A DNA stretch of 64,000 bases from Nitratireductor sp. (GTDB taxonomy: Bacteria > Pseudomonadota > Alphaproteobacteria > Rhizobiales > Rhizobiaceae): positions 3,246,192 to 3,310,191 of the forward strand of contig NZ_CP051236.1 of the NCBI RefSeq assembly GCF_017794765.1, written 5' to 3'. Under the pieces are notes generated by a model. It was not told the DNA's origin. It saw nothing but the letters and a program-made list of their open reading frames with translations, and searched no databases. Positions 55,518 to 64,000 of this stretch are shown here, piece after piece (position 1 is the first letter of the stretch; the number at the start of each line of letters is the position of its first letter). The translations under genes and the position numbers were made by a program.

Positions 55518-55628
55518 AGCGAATTCGGTATTCAGGCAGTGCTTCACGCGCGGCCTGTTTCTCTTCTCGGATGGCTTTCACGTTCCCGGATTTTCACGGG
55601 AGCGCTCCAAAACATGAAAGGATAGGCC

Positions 55629-56279
55629 ATGAGCCATCAGAGCTACGAGCTGAAGGCCGAGGCGCGCGAACGGGTCGGTAAGGGGTCCGCCCGGGCTATT
55701 CGGCGCAACGGTAAAGTTCCTGCCGTGATCTACGGCGAGAAGGATGCCCCGCTTTCCATCACGCTTCCCTACAAGGAAGTGTCCATGAAGATTTTCGGCG
55801 GCGGCTTCCTCACCACGATTGCCACCATCGACGTCGACGGCAAGAAGATCCAGGTCCTTCCGAAGGACTATCAGCTTGATCCCGTCCGCGATTTCGTCAT
55901 GCATGTGGACTTCCTGCGCATTGGCAAGGGCACGGTCGTTACCGTGAACGTGCCGGTTCACTTCATCAACGAAGAAACCGCTCCTGGCATCAAGCGCGGC
56001 GGTGTTCTCAACATTGTGCGCCACGAGGTCGAGTTCACCTGCCCCGCCACGGCCATTCCCGAATACATCGAGGTTGATCTGGACGGCATGGATATCGGCG
56101 ATTCCGCTCATATCTCCGCCGTCAAGCTGCCCGAGGGCGTTGAGCCAACCATCACAGACCGTGACTTCACGATCGCAACCATCGCAGCCCCTGCCGGCCT
56201 CAGGTCGGAAGAGTCCGAGGCTGACGAGGACGAGGTGGAAGTCGAGGCTGAAGAGAAGGAGGGCGAGGGCGAGGAGTAA
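55629..56279 (+). CDS. rplY: 50S ribosomal protein L25 / general stress protein Ctc
   Basis: A 216-residue long-form L25: the 5S rRNA-binding domain ([33 protein letters not shown] in pieces, 1-95) and the C-terminal TL5/Ctc domain (about 100-190), then a very acidic tail ([19 protein letters not shown]). It binds 5S rRNA on the large subunit and is linked to stress. AAAGGATAGGCC precedes the ATG. A leader with alternative hairpins lies upstream; pth follows after 24 bp. Confidence 0.96.
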   Translation: MSHQSYELKAEARERVGKGSARAIRRNGKVPAVIYGEKDAPLSITLPYKEVSMKIFGGGFLTTIATIDVDGKKIQVLPKDYQLDPVRDFVMHVDFLRIGKGTVVTVNVPVHFINEETAPGIKRGGVLNIVRHEVEFTCPATAIPEYIEVDLDGMDIGDSAHISAVKLPEGVEPTITDRDFTIATIAAPAGLRSEESEADEDEVEVEAEEKEGEGEE

Positions 56280-56303
56280 TCCTCCCCTTTCCTGCGAACC
56301 CTC

Positions 56304-57023
56304 ATGCTGCTTATTGCAGGGCTCGGCAATCCCGGCCAGCAATACGAACGGCACCGGCACAATGTCGGTTTTATGGCGGCGGACGCGATTGCGCGCCGCC
56401 ATAGTTTTTCGTCGTGGTCGAAGAAGTTCAACGCGCTGGTGGCCGAGGGCCGCGTCGGCGGCGAGAAGGTTCTGCTGATGAAGCCGCAGACCTTCGTGAA
56501 CCTTTCCGGCCAGGCGATCGGCGAAGCCATGCGCTTCTACAAGATCGGCCTTGAAGACCTGATCGTGTTTTATGACGAACTCGATCTCGCGCCCGGCAAG
56601 CTGCGCATCAAGACCGGCGGCGGGTCGGGCGGCCACAACGGGATCAAGTCGATCGATGCCCATTGCGGTAAGGATTATCGCCGCGTTCGGATCGGCATTG
56701 GCCACCCCGGCGACAAGGCGCGCGTGAACGCGCATGTGCTGGGCGATTTCGCCAAGGCGGACCAGTCATGGCTTGAACCATTGCTGGACGCCGTTGCAGA
56801 CCACATTGCGATGCTTGCCGAAGGTGACGAAGCGGGTTTCATGAACCGTGTCAGCCTCGCGGTTAAGGGAACCGGTGCAGAGCCTGCACAAAAGCGGGAT
56901 AGCAAGCCCGCCAAACAACAGAGCCACATCCGCCAGGCGCGGCAAAAAGGGCCCTCAGCCCCCCTCCCCGAAAGCGGCCCGATGGCGGCCATGCTCAAAA
57001 AACTCCTCGGCCAGAAGGAATAG
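56304..57023 (+). CDS. pth: Peptidyl-tRNA hydrolase
   Basis: A 239-residue Pth with [18 protein letters not shown] carrying the catalytic His, [43 protein letters not shown] in pieces. It frees tRNA from peptidyl-tRNA dropped by ribosomes. A Lys/Pro-rich tail of about 45 residues is added beyond the E. coli length. It is transcribed with rplY and ychF; ychF begins three bases after its stop. Confidence 0.97.
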   Translation: MLLIAGLGNPGQQYERHRHNVGFMAADAIARRHSFSSWSKKFNALVAEGRVGGEKVLLMKPQTFVNLSGQAIGEAMRFYKIGLEDLIVFYDELDLAPGKLRIKTGGGSGGHNGIKSIDAHCGKDYRRVRIGIGHPGDKARVNAHVLGDFAKADQSWLEPLLDAVADHIAMLAEGDEAGFMNRVSLAVKGTGAEPAQKRDSKPAKQQSHIRQARQKGPSAPLPESGPMAAMLKKLLGQKE

Positions 57024-57026
57024 GAA

Positions 57027-58130
57027 ATGGGTTTCAAATGCGGCATCGTCGGTCTGCCCAATGTCGGCAAGTCGACGCTCTTCAACGCGCTCACAAAAAC
57101 GGCCGCCGCACAGGCCGCCAACTACCCGTTCTGCACCATCGAGCCCAATACGGGCGAAGTGGCCGTGCCGGATCCGCGTCTGAAGAAAATCGCCGACGTG
57201 ACCGGTTCCAAGGAGGTCATCCCGACACGCATTTCCTTCGTCGACATTGCCGGCCTCGTCCGCGGCGCTTCCAAGGGTGAAGGACTGGGCAACCAGTTTC
57301 TGGCCAACATTCGCGAGGTGGACGCCATCGTTCACGTGCTGCGCTGTTTCGAGGATGATGACATCACCCATGTGGAAGGCCGCATCGACCCGGTTGCGGA
57401 TGCCGAAACCGTCGAAACAGAGCTGATGCTCGCCGACCTCGAAAGCCTTGAACGCCGCACCCTGCAGATGCAGAAGCGCGCAACCGGCAAGGACAAGGAA
57501 GCCCAGACGCTTCTGCCCATGATGGAACAGGCGCTGGCGCTCCTTCAGGAAGGCAAGCCCGTCCGCATGCTTCTGGACGGCATAGCGGCAGAGGATCTGA
57601 AGATCCTCCGCAGCCTCAATCTGCTTACCTCAAAACCTGTCCTCTATGTGTGCAACGTGGCGGAAGGCGACGCCGCCGAAGGCAATGCTCAAAGTCGGCG
57701 TGTCGAGGAGATGGCCAGGGCCCAGGGCGCGATGACCGTGGTGATCTCGGCTGCGATCGAAGCCGAAGTGGCCCAGCTTGCCGACGAGGAAGCGGCCGAA
57801 TATCTGGAGGCCATGGGGCTGGAAGAGCCCGGCCTCGACCGTCTGATCCGAGCCGGCTACGAGCTTCTGGACCTGATCACTTTCTTCACCTCCGGCCCCA
57901 AGGAAACCCGGGCATGGACCGTGCAGAAGGGCGCCAAGGCTCCGCAGGCAGCGGGCGTGATCCACACCGATTTCGAGCGCGGTTTCATCCGTGCGCAGAC
58001 TATCGGCTACGAAGATTTCGTGACGCTCGGCGGTGAAGTGGCGGCCCGCGAGGCCGGCAAGGCCCGCGACGAAGGCAAGGAATATGTGGTGACGGACGGC
58101 GATGTGATGCTGTTCAAGTTCAACACCTGA
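57027..58130 (+). CDS. ychF: Ribosome-binding ATPase YchF
   Basis: A 367-residue OBG-family P-loop protein: G1 GLPNVGKST (residues 8-16), the NYPFCTIEPN switch, DIAGLVRGASKGEGLGNQFL and a C-terminal TGS domain with FTSGPKETRAWTVQKG. YchF prefers ATP over GTP and responds to oxidative stress on the ribosome. Gene order rplY-pth-ychF is typical of alphaproteobacteria. Confidence 0.97.
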   Translation: MGFKCGIVGLPNVGKSTLFNALTKTAAAQAANYPFCTIEPNTGEVAVPDPRLKKIADVTGSKEVIPTRISFVDIAGLVRGASKGEGLGNQFLANIREVDAIVHVLRCFEDDDITHVEGRIDPVADAETVETELMLADLESLERRTLQMQKRATGKDKEAQTLLPMMEQALALLQEGKPVRMLLDGIAAEDLKILRSLNLLTSKPVLYVCNVAEGDAAEGNAQSRRVEEMARAQGAMTVVISAAIEAEVAQLADEEAAEYLEAMGLEEPGLDRLIRAGYELLDLITFFTSGPKETRAWTVQKGAKAPQAAGVIHTDFERGFIRAQTIGYEDFVTLGGEVAAREAGKARDEGKEYVVTDGDVMLFKFNT

Positions 58131-58187
58131 CCCTCGCCGGCCCTGCAGGAACGGCTTGGTCTTGACGGCGCGACAATAGCCGGAAAT

Positions 58188-58214
58188 CTTCGTTCCCGGT
58201 TTCAGGGAACGAAG
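58188..58214 (+). promoter_or_regulatory. Hairpin covering the ribosome site of the CorA-family gene
   Basis: CTTCGTTCCC and GGGAACGAAG form a perfect 10-bp stem with a 7-nt loop, ending two bases before the start codon. The 3' arm contains the only Shine-Dalgarno-like bases, so folding would hide the ribosome site. Confidence 0.65.
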
Positions 58215-58216
58215 CA

Positions 58217-59188
58217 ATGATCAAGGCCTATAGTCTCCAGAACGAACGTCTGAATTCAGTCGCACTGGCATCGGTTGACCATGACGCGGTCGTCTGGATC
58301 GATATTCTTTCCCCCTCCCCGGAGGAAGAAAAGGCTGTCGAAGCATGGCTCGGGATCGCAATCCCGACGCGGGCCGACATGGAAGAGATCGAGATCTCAA
58401 GCCGCCTTTATAGCGAAGACGGGGCGCACTACATGACGGCGACCCTCCCGGCGAGTGCAGACGGCGACCAGCCGGAAATGGGGCCCGTTACCTTCATCCT
58501 CAGCCCCACAGGTACGCTCGTGACGCTTCGCTTTCACGAACCCAGTGCCTTCCAGATCCTCACCCAGAGAGCGGCAAAAGCTGCCCTTGGATGTAACAAT
58601 GGCGAGGCAGTACTGATCAACCTGCTGGAAGTCATAACAGACCGGCTCGCCGACATTCTGGAAAGGGCGGGCCGCGAAATTCTGGAACTTTCAAAAGGCA
58701 TCTTTCATCCTTCCGAAAAGAAGGCCTCCAAACGCGACCGCGACTTTCAGATCCTCCTCCGCCGGATCGGCCGCAAAGAGGATCTGATCTCAAAACTGCA
58801 GGATAGCCTTCTCACCATGCAGCGTCTTTCCGGTTTCCTGAGCGCGGTTTCGAGCCGCAGCGGCAAGGACGAACGCGCGCGCATCAAGACTCTTTCACGT
58901 GACATCGCCTCCCTTGCCGATCATACGACAGGGCTCTCACAGAAGATCGGTTTTCTGCTTGATGCGACCCTTGGCATGATCAGCATCGAACAGAGCGCCA
59001 TCATCAAGATATTCTCCGTGGTGGCCGTCATCTTCCTTCCGCCGACGCTTGTCGCCTCGGTCTATGGCATGAACTTCGATATCATGCCGGAACTGCATTG
59101 GCCGCTCGGCTATCCCTTCGCCCTTGGGCTGATGGTGCTCTCGGCTCTTCTGCCCTTCTGGTATTTCAAACGACGCGGCTGGCTCTGA
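58217..59188 (+). CDS. CorA-family magnesium transporter
   Basis: A 323-residue protein with the long N-terminal cytosolic domain, a coiled region (about 150-255), and two C-terminal helices separated by the CorA signature YGMNF (about residue 280). It carries Mg or related divalent ions through the inner membrane as a pentamer. Length and the KRRGWL ending fit CorA-like proteins. Its start is preceded by a hairpin that hides the ribosome site. Confidence 0.92.
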   Translation: MIKAYSLQNERLNSVALASVDHDAVVWIDILSPSPEEEKAVEAWLGIAIPTRADMEEIEISSRLYSEDGAHYMTATLPASADGDQPEMGPVTFILSPTGTLVTLRFHEPSAFQILTQRAAKAALGCNNGEAVLINLLEVITDRLADILERAGREILELSKGIFHPSEKKASKRDRDFQILLRRIGRKEDLISKLQDSLLTMQRLSGFLSAVSSRSGKDERARIKTLSRDIASLADHTTGLSQKIGFLLDATLGMISIEQSAIIKIFSVVAVIFLPPTLVASVYGMNFDIMPELHWPLGYPFALGLMVLSALLPFWYFKRRGWL

Positions 59189-59275
59189 CGTCCAGGCCCG
59201 GCAATCTTCTCCATCCGGTGCTTGAAGAATGCACTGCTTACAGCCATAAGGTTCAAGCCTGAACAGGATTGAACC

Positions 59276-59743
59276 ATGACTGACAAAAAGTGGGCGTTTG
59301 AAGACCTTGAGCCCGGAGTGACCATTCCCTTCGGCGAAAAAACCGTTGGCGCCGAAGAGATCAAGGATTTCGCACGCCAGTTCGACGCGCAACCCATGCA
59401 TCTGGACGAGGAAGCCGGCAAGGCAAGCATTCTGGGCGGGTTATCCGCCTCCGGCTGGCATAGCTGCGCCATCTTCATGCGCATGCTCTACGACGCGCTT
59501 CTGGTGGATTCCACGTCGCAGGGCTCTCCAGGCATCACGGAGGCCCGCTGGAAGCGTCCAGTGATCGCCGGCGACACACTGACGGGACAGACGACCGTGC
59601 TGGAACGCCGGGCCCTGAAATCGCGTCCCGGCATCGGTCTCGTCACTTTCCGCCACCTGGTCACCAACCAGCGCGGAGAAACGGTGATGGAAATGGAGAA
59701 TCCGATCATGTTCAGAATGCGCAGTACGGGAGACGCAGCATGA
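59276..59743 (+). CDS. MaoC-like (R)-hydratase, hotdog fold
   Basis: A 155-residue MaoC-family protein with the hydratase motif in ARQFDAQPMHLDEEAGKAS (Asp and His spaced as in R-specific enoyl-CoA hydratases) and GLSASGWHSCAIFMRML. It overlaps the following paralogue by ATGA; two short hotdog subunits encoded side by side often form a heterodimer. Acts on an acyl-CoA; exact substrate unknown. Confidence 0.88.
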   Translation: MTDKKWAFEDLEPGVTIPFGEKTVGAEEIKDFARQFDAQPMHLDEEAGKASILGGLSASGWHSCAIFMRMLYDALLVDSTSQGSPGITEARWKRPVIAGDTLTGQTTVLERRALKSRPGIGLVTFRHLVTNQRGETVMEMENPIMFRMRSTGDAA

Positions 59744-60210
59744 GCCTCGATCGGTTTCTCCGGCTTGGCGAGACGGTGACGCTGGGCACCCATACATTTA
59801 CGGCCGATGAGATCATTGCGTTCGGGCGCCAGTTCGATCCGCAACCCTTTCACACGGATGCAGAAGCAGCCCGCGACAGTGTTTTCGGCCGTCTATGCGC
59901 CTCCGGCTGGCATACATGCGCCATGTGGATGCGGTACAACCTGATCGGCATCGAACGCGACGCCTTCGGCCCATGGGAAGGACCTGGCGAAAAACCGAAA
60001 TTCGGCCCCTCGCCCGGTTTCTCCAATCTGAAATGGCTGAAACCTGTCTATGAGGGCGACACGATCACCTTCACGCGGGCCGTAACCGGGCATCGCCCCC
60101 TGGCCTCACGGCCCGGCTGGCATCTGGTTTCGCTCGCCGCTGCGGCACACGGAGCGGATGGCGAGACGGTGATGAGCTTTGAGAATGGCGTTTTGATGAA
60201 ATCCGGCTGA
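59740..60210 (+). CDS. MaoC-like (R)-hydratase, hotdog fold (second copy)
   Basis: A 156-residue paralogue of the preceding gene with FGRQFDPQPFHTDAEAARDS and LCASGWHTCAMWMRY. Both copies keep the catalytic Asp-x4-His pattern. Overlap by four bases suggests equimolar translation and a mixed dimer. Converges on apt with seven bases between stops. Confidence 0.88.
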   Translation: MSLDRFLRLGETVTLGTHTFTADEIIAFGRQFDPQPFHTDAEAARDSVFGRLCASGWHTCAMWMRYNLIGIERDAFGPWEGPGEKPKFGPSPGFSNLKWLKPVYEGDTITFTRAVTGHRPLASRPGWHLVSLAAAAHGADGETVMSFENGVLMKSG

Positions 60211-60217
60211 GCCGGAC

Positions 60218-60769
60218 TCAGTCGCCCTCGAACGCGATCAGTGTGTGAACATCAACGCCAAGCGCCTCCAGCTTGGCCCGTCCGCCAAGGTCAGGCAGAT
60301 CTATCACGAAGCAGGCTGCAACGATCTCGGCCCCCATCTGCGTGAGGAGCTTGACCGCACCTTCGGCGGTACCGCCCGTGGCGATGAGGTCGTCGACCAG
60401 GATGACCTTTTCACCCGGCGTCAGCGCATCCTTGTGCATCTCCATCTCGTCGATGCCATATTCGAGACTGTAGGCAACACGAACCGTATCGTGCGGGAGC
60501 TTGCCTTTCTTGCGGATCGGCACAAAACCCGAGGAGAGCTGATGCGCAATCGCTCCTCCAAGAATGAAGCCGCGTGCCTCGATGCCGGCGACCTTGTCGA
60601 CCTTGGCGCCCGCATAGGGATGGACCAGTTCGTCAACGGCGCGGCGAAATGCGCGCGCATTGCCAAGCAGCGTCGTGATATCGCGGAACAATATGCCAGG
60701 CTTCGGATAATCCGGAATGGTGCGGATCGCGGAAAGAAGCGTGTCTTGAAGTGTCTGAGAAGCTGCCAT
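60218..60769 (-). CDS. apt: Adenine phosphoribosyltransferase
   Basis: A 183-residue type-I PRTase: [30 protein letters not shown] and the PRPP loop [17 protein letters not shown]. It salvages adenine to AMP using PRPP. It lies directly downstream of petC in the same direction but is separated by a terminator, so it may have its own promoter. Confidence 0.97.
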   Translation of the reverse strand: MAASQTLQDTLLSAIRTIPDYPKPGILFRDITTLLGNARAFRRAVDELVHPYAGAKVDKVAGIEARGFILGGAIAHQLSSGFVPIRKKGKLPHDTVRVAYSLEYGIDEMEMHKDALTPGEKVILVDDLIATGGTAEGAVKLLTQMGAEIVAACFVIDLPDLGGRAKLEALGVDVHTLIAFEGD

Positions 60770-60819
60770 GTACCCTGCCCCGGTTCAGATAGTTCTTGCC
60801 GCGTTGTGAAGCAAAAGAA

Positions 60820-60840
60820 AAGGGCGCTTCAAGCGCCCTT
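60820..60840 (-). terminator. Terminator of the petABC operon
   Basis: AAGGGCGCTT and AAGCGCCCTT are exact inverted arms; on the minus strand the stem is followed by TTCTTTT. It lies 27 bp past petC and before apt. Confidence 0.85.
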
Positions 60841-60866
60841 CCTGTTTTTGTTGCTCGGTCGGCGCC

Positions 60867-61691
60867 TTAATGGACGTCCGCCCAGATCTTGCGCTTGGTA
60901 AGATACATCAGTCCACCAAAGAGCAGAAGGAAGACCATGACCACAAAACCGGTGGATTTGCGGGCTTCCAGGTGCGGCTCGGCCGCCCACATGAGGAATG
61001 CTGCGACGTCACGGGAATACTGATCAACCGTCTCGGGCGCACCGTCATCATAGGTGACCATGCCTTCGGAAAGCGGAGGCGCCATTGCGAGCGAGGCCGA
61101 GGAGATGAAGTAAGGGTTGTAATAGGTACCCTCAGGGACCTCGTGCCCGTCAGAATCTTCCTCATAGCCCGTGAGAAGAGCATGGATATAATCCGGACCG
61201 GCTTCGGCATACTGGGTGAAGATGTCGAAGACGAAGGTCGGGAAGCCACGCTCGACGGCACGCGCCTTGGCGATCAGAGAAAAGTCCGGTGGAACCGCTC
61301 CATTGTTGGAAGCGGCTGCCTGCTGCGGGTTGGCAAACGGAGCCGGAAAACGATCAGACGGCTTTGCAGCGCGCATGAACATGTCGCCGGAATCATCCGG
61401 GCCGTCCTCGACTTCGTATTCGGCCGCGATCGCACGAACCTGAGCTTCGGAGTAGCCCAGATCCTCGAGATTGCGGAACGCAACGAGGCTCATCGAGTGA
61501 CAGGCCGCACAGACCTCGCGGTAAACCTTGAAGCCCCGCTGCAGCTGCCCCTTGTCATAGGTTCCGAACGGGCCGGCGAACGACCAGTCCTGCTCGACCG
61601 GCTTCTTGATCGGATACTCGGCCGCGTTGGATGCCGTGACCGCAGCCAGGCCAAGGCCGAGCGCAGCCAATCCGTTGAGGATGCTTTTCAT
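60867..61691 (-). CDS. petC: Cytochrome c1 of the bc1 complex
   Basis: A 274-residue c-type cytochrome: signal peptide (1-24), heme motif CAACH (61-65) preceded by EV, axial Met in LAMAPPL, and a C-terminal membrane anchor (FVVMVFLLLFGGLMYL). It passes electrons from the Rieske centre to cytochrome c. ATG at 61691 has AAGGG ten bases upstream; an ATG seven codons earlier is possible. Last gene of petABC. Confidence 0.96.
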   Translation of the reverse strand: MKSILNGLAALGLGLAAVTASNAAEYPIKKPVEQDWSFAGPFGTYDKGQLQRGFKVYREVCAACHSMSLVAFRNLEDLGYSEAQVRAIAAEYEVEDGPDDSGDMFMRAAKPSDRFPAPFANPQQAAASNNGAVPPDFSLIAKARAVERGFPTFVFDIFTQYAEAGPDYIHALLTGYEEDSDGHEVPEGTYYNPYFISSASLAMAPPLSEGMVTYDDGAPETVDQYSRDVAAFLMWAAEPHLEARKSTGFVVMVFLLLFGGLMYLTKRKIWADVH

Positions 61692-61720
61692 TGCGAAAAT
61701 CCCTTTGCGCATTCTCTCGC

Positions 61721-63004
61721 TCAGCCCTTTGCCTGCTCTGTGGCCGGCGCGCCGGCGGACTTCTTCTCCAGCACCGCTTCCGTGATGGAATTGGGCAGGC
61801 GACGAGGCGTCTCGACCAGGCCCAGAACCGGCATGATCACGATGAAGAAGGCGAAGTAATAGAGCGTCGCCCCCTGGGCCATAGCCACGTAGATGCCTTC
61901 AGCCGGACGAGAACCAAGCCAGCCCAGGAAGATGGCATTGATGACAAAAAGCCAGAAGAACAGCTTGTACCAGGGACGATAAACGGCCGAACGAACCTTC
62001 GACGTGTCGAGCCACGGCACAACGAACAGAACCGCAATGGCACCAAACATGGCCAGGACGCCACCGAGCTTGGAATCGATCGGGCCTATGTTGAACGTGA
62101 TGGCGCGCAGGATCGCGTAGAACGGCAGGAAGTACCATTCGGGAACAATGTGCGCCGGGGTCTTCAGCGCGTCTGCCTCGATGTAGTTGTCCGGGTGCCC
62201 AAGGAAGTTGGGGATGTAGAAGACGAAATAGGCGAAGAGGGCCAGGAACACGACCATCGCGAAAGCGTCCTTGACGGTCGCATAGGGCGTGAAGGCCACG
62301 GTGTCGGTCTTCTGCTTCACTTCAATGCCGGTCGGGTTGGTCTGACCGGTGACGTGCAGCGCCCAGACATGAAGCACGACAACGCCAGCGATCATGAAGG
62401 GCAGAAGGTAGTGCAGCGAGAAGAAGCGGTTCAGCGTCGGATTGTCGACCGCGAAGCCGCCGAGCAGAAGCTGCTGAATCCAGTCACCGACAACCGGGAT
62501 GGCCGTGAAGAAACCTGTGATCACCGTCGCACCCCAGAAGCTCATCTGGCCCCAGGGAAGCACGTAACCCATGAAGGCCGTCGCCATCATCAGGAGATAG
62601 ATAATGCAGCCAAGGATCCACAGGAGCTCGCGCGGCGCCTTGTAGGAACCGTAATAAAGGCCACGGAAGATGTGCACATAAACGGCGATGAAGAACATCG
62701 ACGCGCCATTGGAGTGCAGATAGCGGATCAGCCAACCGGAGTTGACGTCACGCATGATCTTCTCGACCGAGTTGAAGGCAACTTCGGTGTTGGCGGCGTA
62801 ATGCATGGCCAGCACGATGCCGGTCACAATCTGCGCGACCAGCATCAGCGTCAGAATGCCGCCGAATGTATACGCATAGTTGAGATTGCGTGGCACCGGA
62901 TAGGCCACGAAAGAGTCATAGACCAGACGCGGAAGCGGCAAACGCGCATCCATCCAGCGGCCGAGGCCGGTCTTGGGCGTATAGGTCGAATGTCCAGCGC
63001 TCAT
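61721..63004 (-). CDS. petB: Cytochrome b of the bc1 complex
   Basis: A 427-residue membrane protein with eight helices, the two pairs of heme His in the [16 protein letters not shown] and SLHYLLPF...LHVWALH segments, and the quinol-site loop [12 protein letters not shown] carrying PEWY. It oxidises ubiquinol at Qo and reduces quinone at Qi. ATG at 63004 follows GAGGGGATTT. The gene lies 23 bp after petA and 29 bp before petC. Confidence 0.97.
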   Translation of the reverse strand: MSAGHSTYTPKTGLGRWMDARLPLPRLVYDSFVAYPVPRNLNYAYTFGGILTLMLVAQIVTGIVLAMHYAANTEVAFNSVEKIMRDVNSGWLIRYLHSNGASMFFIAVYVHIFRGLYYGSYKAPRELLWILGCIIYLLMMATAFMGYVLPWGQMSFWGATVITGFFTAIPVVGDWIQQLLLGGFAVDNPTLNRFFSLHYLLPFMIAGVVVLHVWALHVTGQTNPTGIEVKQKTDTVAFTPYATVKDAFAMVVFLALFAYFVFYIPNFLGHPDNYIEADALKTPAHIVPEWYFLPFYAILRAITFNIGPIDSKLGGVLAMFGAIAVLFVVPWLDTSKVRSAVYRPWYKLFFWLFVINAIFLGWLGSRPAEGIYVAMAQGATLYYFAFFIVIMPVLGLVETPRRLPNSITEAVLEKKSAGAPATEQAKG

Positions 63005-63027
63005 AGAAAATCCCCTCTCGCCGAGCC

Positions 63028-63591
63028 TTAGCCGACCTGAATGACGGTGTCGGACACGAATTCGAATGTCGGAACCGCAAGGTTTTCCGGAGCCGGACCT
63101 TTGCGGATACGGCCAGCGGTGTCGTAGTGCGAACCGTGGCACGGGCAGAACCAGCCGCCGAAATCACCGGCCTGGCCGAGAGGCACACAGCCGAGATGCG
63201 TACAAACGCCGACCATCACCAGCCAGTTTTCCTTGCCCTCACCCGCGGAGCGGTCAAGGTCAGTGGCCGGTGCGTCCGCTGCGATATTGGCGTTGCGCGC
63301 CACGGGATCCTTCAGATCCTCCAGTGCGACAGCCCGCGCTTCCTCGATTTCCTTTTCCGTCCGGTTGCGGATGAACACAGGCCGGCCACGCCATTTGACG
63401 GTCAGGGACATGCCGGGCTCAACGCCCGACACATCGACCTGGATTGACGCCAGTGCGCGGGTGGAGGCATCGGGTTGCATCTGGTCGATGAACGGCCATG
63501 CAACACCAGCCGCACCGACGGCACCTGCAACGCCTGTTGCGACGTAAAGAAAGTCACGCCTTGTATGTTCGGTCGAATCGGTAGCGCTCAC
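63028..63591 (-). CDS. petA: Rieske iron-sulfur protein of the bc1 complex
   Basis: A 187-residue Rieske subunit: twin-arginine type start with TRRDFLY (10-16), membrane anchor, and the 2Fe-2S ligands Cys130, His132 (CTHLGC) and Cys149, His152 (CPCHGSHYD) with the Cys135-Cys151 disulfide. First gene of petABC; its promoter should lie in 63592-63861, which shows no other gene. Confidence 0.97.
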   Translation of the reverse strand: MSATDSTEHTRRDFLYVATGVAGAVGAAGVAWPFIDQMQPDASTRALASIQVDVSGVEPGMSLTVKWRGRPVFIRNRTEKEIEEARAVALEDLKDPVARNANIAADAPATDLDRSAGEGKENWLVMVGVCTHLGCVPLGQAGDFGGWFCPCHGSHYDTAGRIRKGPAPENLAVPTFEFVSDTVIQVG

Positions 63592-63861
63592 GGGACTGCG
63601 ATCCTTTCACCTTGAGTCGGCCGGAGGGGACGCCTTATTGCGCTCGAACCCAAGCAAATTCCCGCGCATGACGGAAACTGCCCGGCTCTACCCCCGGCAT
63701 TTTTCGATGGTTTCTATGCGCCACGCAGGAACTTGTCCAGACGGGGGCGACCCTACAGGGCAGATTGTCGCGGGGAAAACGCAGCGAATAAAGGTGACTT
63801 AAAAACTCTTGTTTTTCAATACAGATGCTTTGCCCGCGTTTTCTTCGACGATCTCCGGCAC

Positions 63862-64000
63862 TCAACTCGGCGCGACTGCCTCGAAGGTGAAGATGGAAGC
63901 GCCCGGCGCCAAAGCGCTCTCGGTCCGATAGTCCGCAAAGACATCAACCTGGACGAAGCCGGCAGAGCGCAATGCCAGCTCGAACTCCAGGAGCCCCCAG
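63862..64000 (-). CDS. Probable SAM-dependent methyltransferase, C-terminal end (partial)
   Basis: Minus-strand frame open from the window edge to a TGA at 63862-63864. The 45 residues contain LEFELALRSAGFVQVDVFADY and end FTFEAVAPS, the layout of the last strands of class I methyltransferases. The rest is outside the window; the family call is tentative. Confidence 0.45.
   Translation of the reverse strand, partial: WGLLEFELALRSAGFVQVDVFADYRTESALAPGASIFTFEAVAPS

Noticed and set aside
55578..56735. 385-codon minus-strand frame opposite rplY and the pth start
   Set aside because: Shadow of two well-identified genes on the plus strand.
61691..63031. 446-codon plus-strand frame opposite petB
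   Set aside because: Antisense shadow of cytochrome b; composition rich in Arg, His and Glu without any fold signature.

Overview
The window looks like the chromosome of an alphaproteobacterium of the order Hyphomicrobiales, most like the Phyllobacteriaceae (Mesorhizobium, Nitratireductor, Aquamicrobium or Chelativorans type). The signs are: a petP-petR regulator pair and a separate petABC operon; a GntR-type BioR with TTATCTATAA boxes in front of bioR and bioY; BA14K-family secreted proteins; a sulfolipid operon in the order sqdB-sqdD-sqdC; a UvrB with long basic tails; and the gene orders lgt-midA-pgeF and rplY-pth-ychF. Genus is inference only. I found no rRNA, tRNA or CRISPR array.

Layout. 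1-9.07 kb is mostly core or stable accessory DNA: the end of an extensin-like gene, a CNNM/CBS membrane protein, a thioesterase, an alcohol dehydrogenase with an enolase-superfamily enzyme, the leftward sqdBDC operon, and small secreted proteins. 9.07-27.9 kb is a mosaic island. Its left edge is a decayed piece of a plasmid-type helicase/N6-adenine methylase gene cut by an IS3-family element. Its right edge holds a scrap of an IS66 transposase and a decayed AbiE toxin-antitoxin pair. Between them lies an intact eleven-gene, one-strand operon with a divergent IclR regulator: a five-gene peptide-type ABC importer, a cytosolic gamma-glutamyltransferase-family enzyme, an M20 peptidase, an FAD-dependent amino-acid oxidoreductase, an amidase-signature hydrolase, malonyl-CoA decarboxylase and malonyl-CoA synthetase. 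My reading (inference) is that it imports a conjugated amino compound, strips acyl groups (gamma-glutamyl and/or malonyl), oxidises the amine and burns the released malonate through malonyl-CoA to acetyl-CoA. No malonate transporter is present, which fits malonate being produced inside the cell.

28.0-48.6 kb returns to core genes with many small regulators: uvrB (with an in-frame palindromic repeat), bioR/bioY, two cold-shock genes that share a leader block, ilvE, petP/petR with a near-perfect promoter operator, and a sensor kinase. 48.6-64 kb is housekeeping: lgt, midA-like, pgeF, prs, rplY, pth, ychF, corA-like, apt and petABC. Several leaders here can fold into notable structures, especially those of rplY and the CorA-family gene.

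All functional calls come from reading motifs in the translated sequence; no database search was run.
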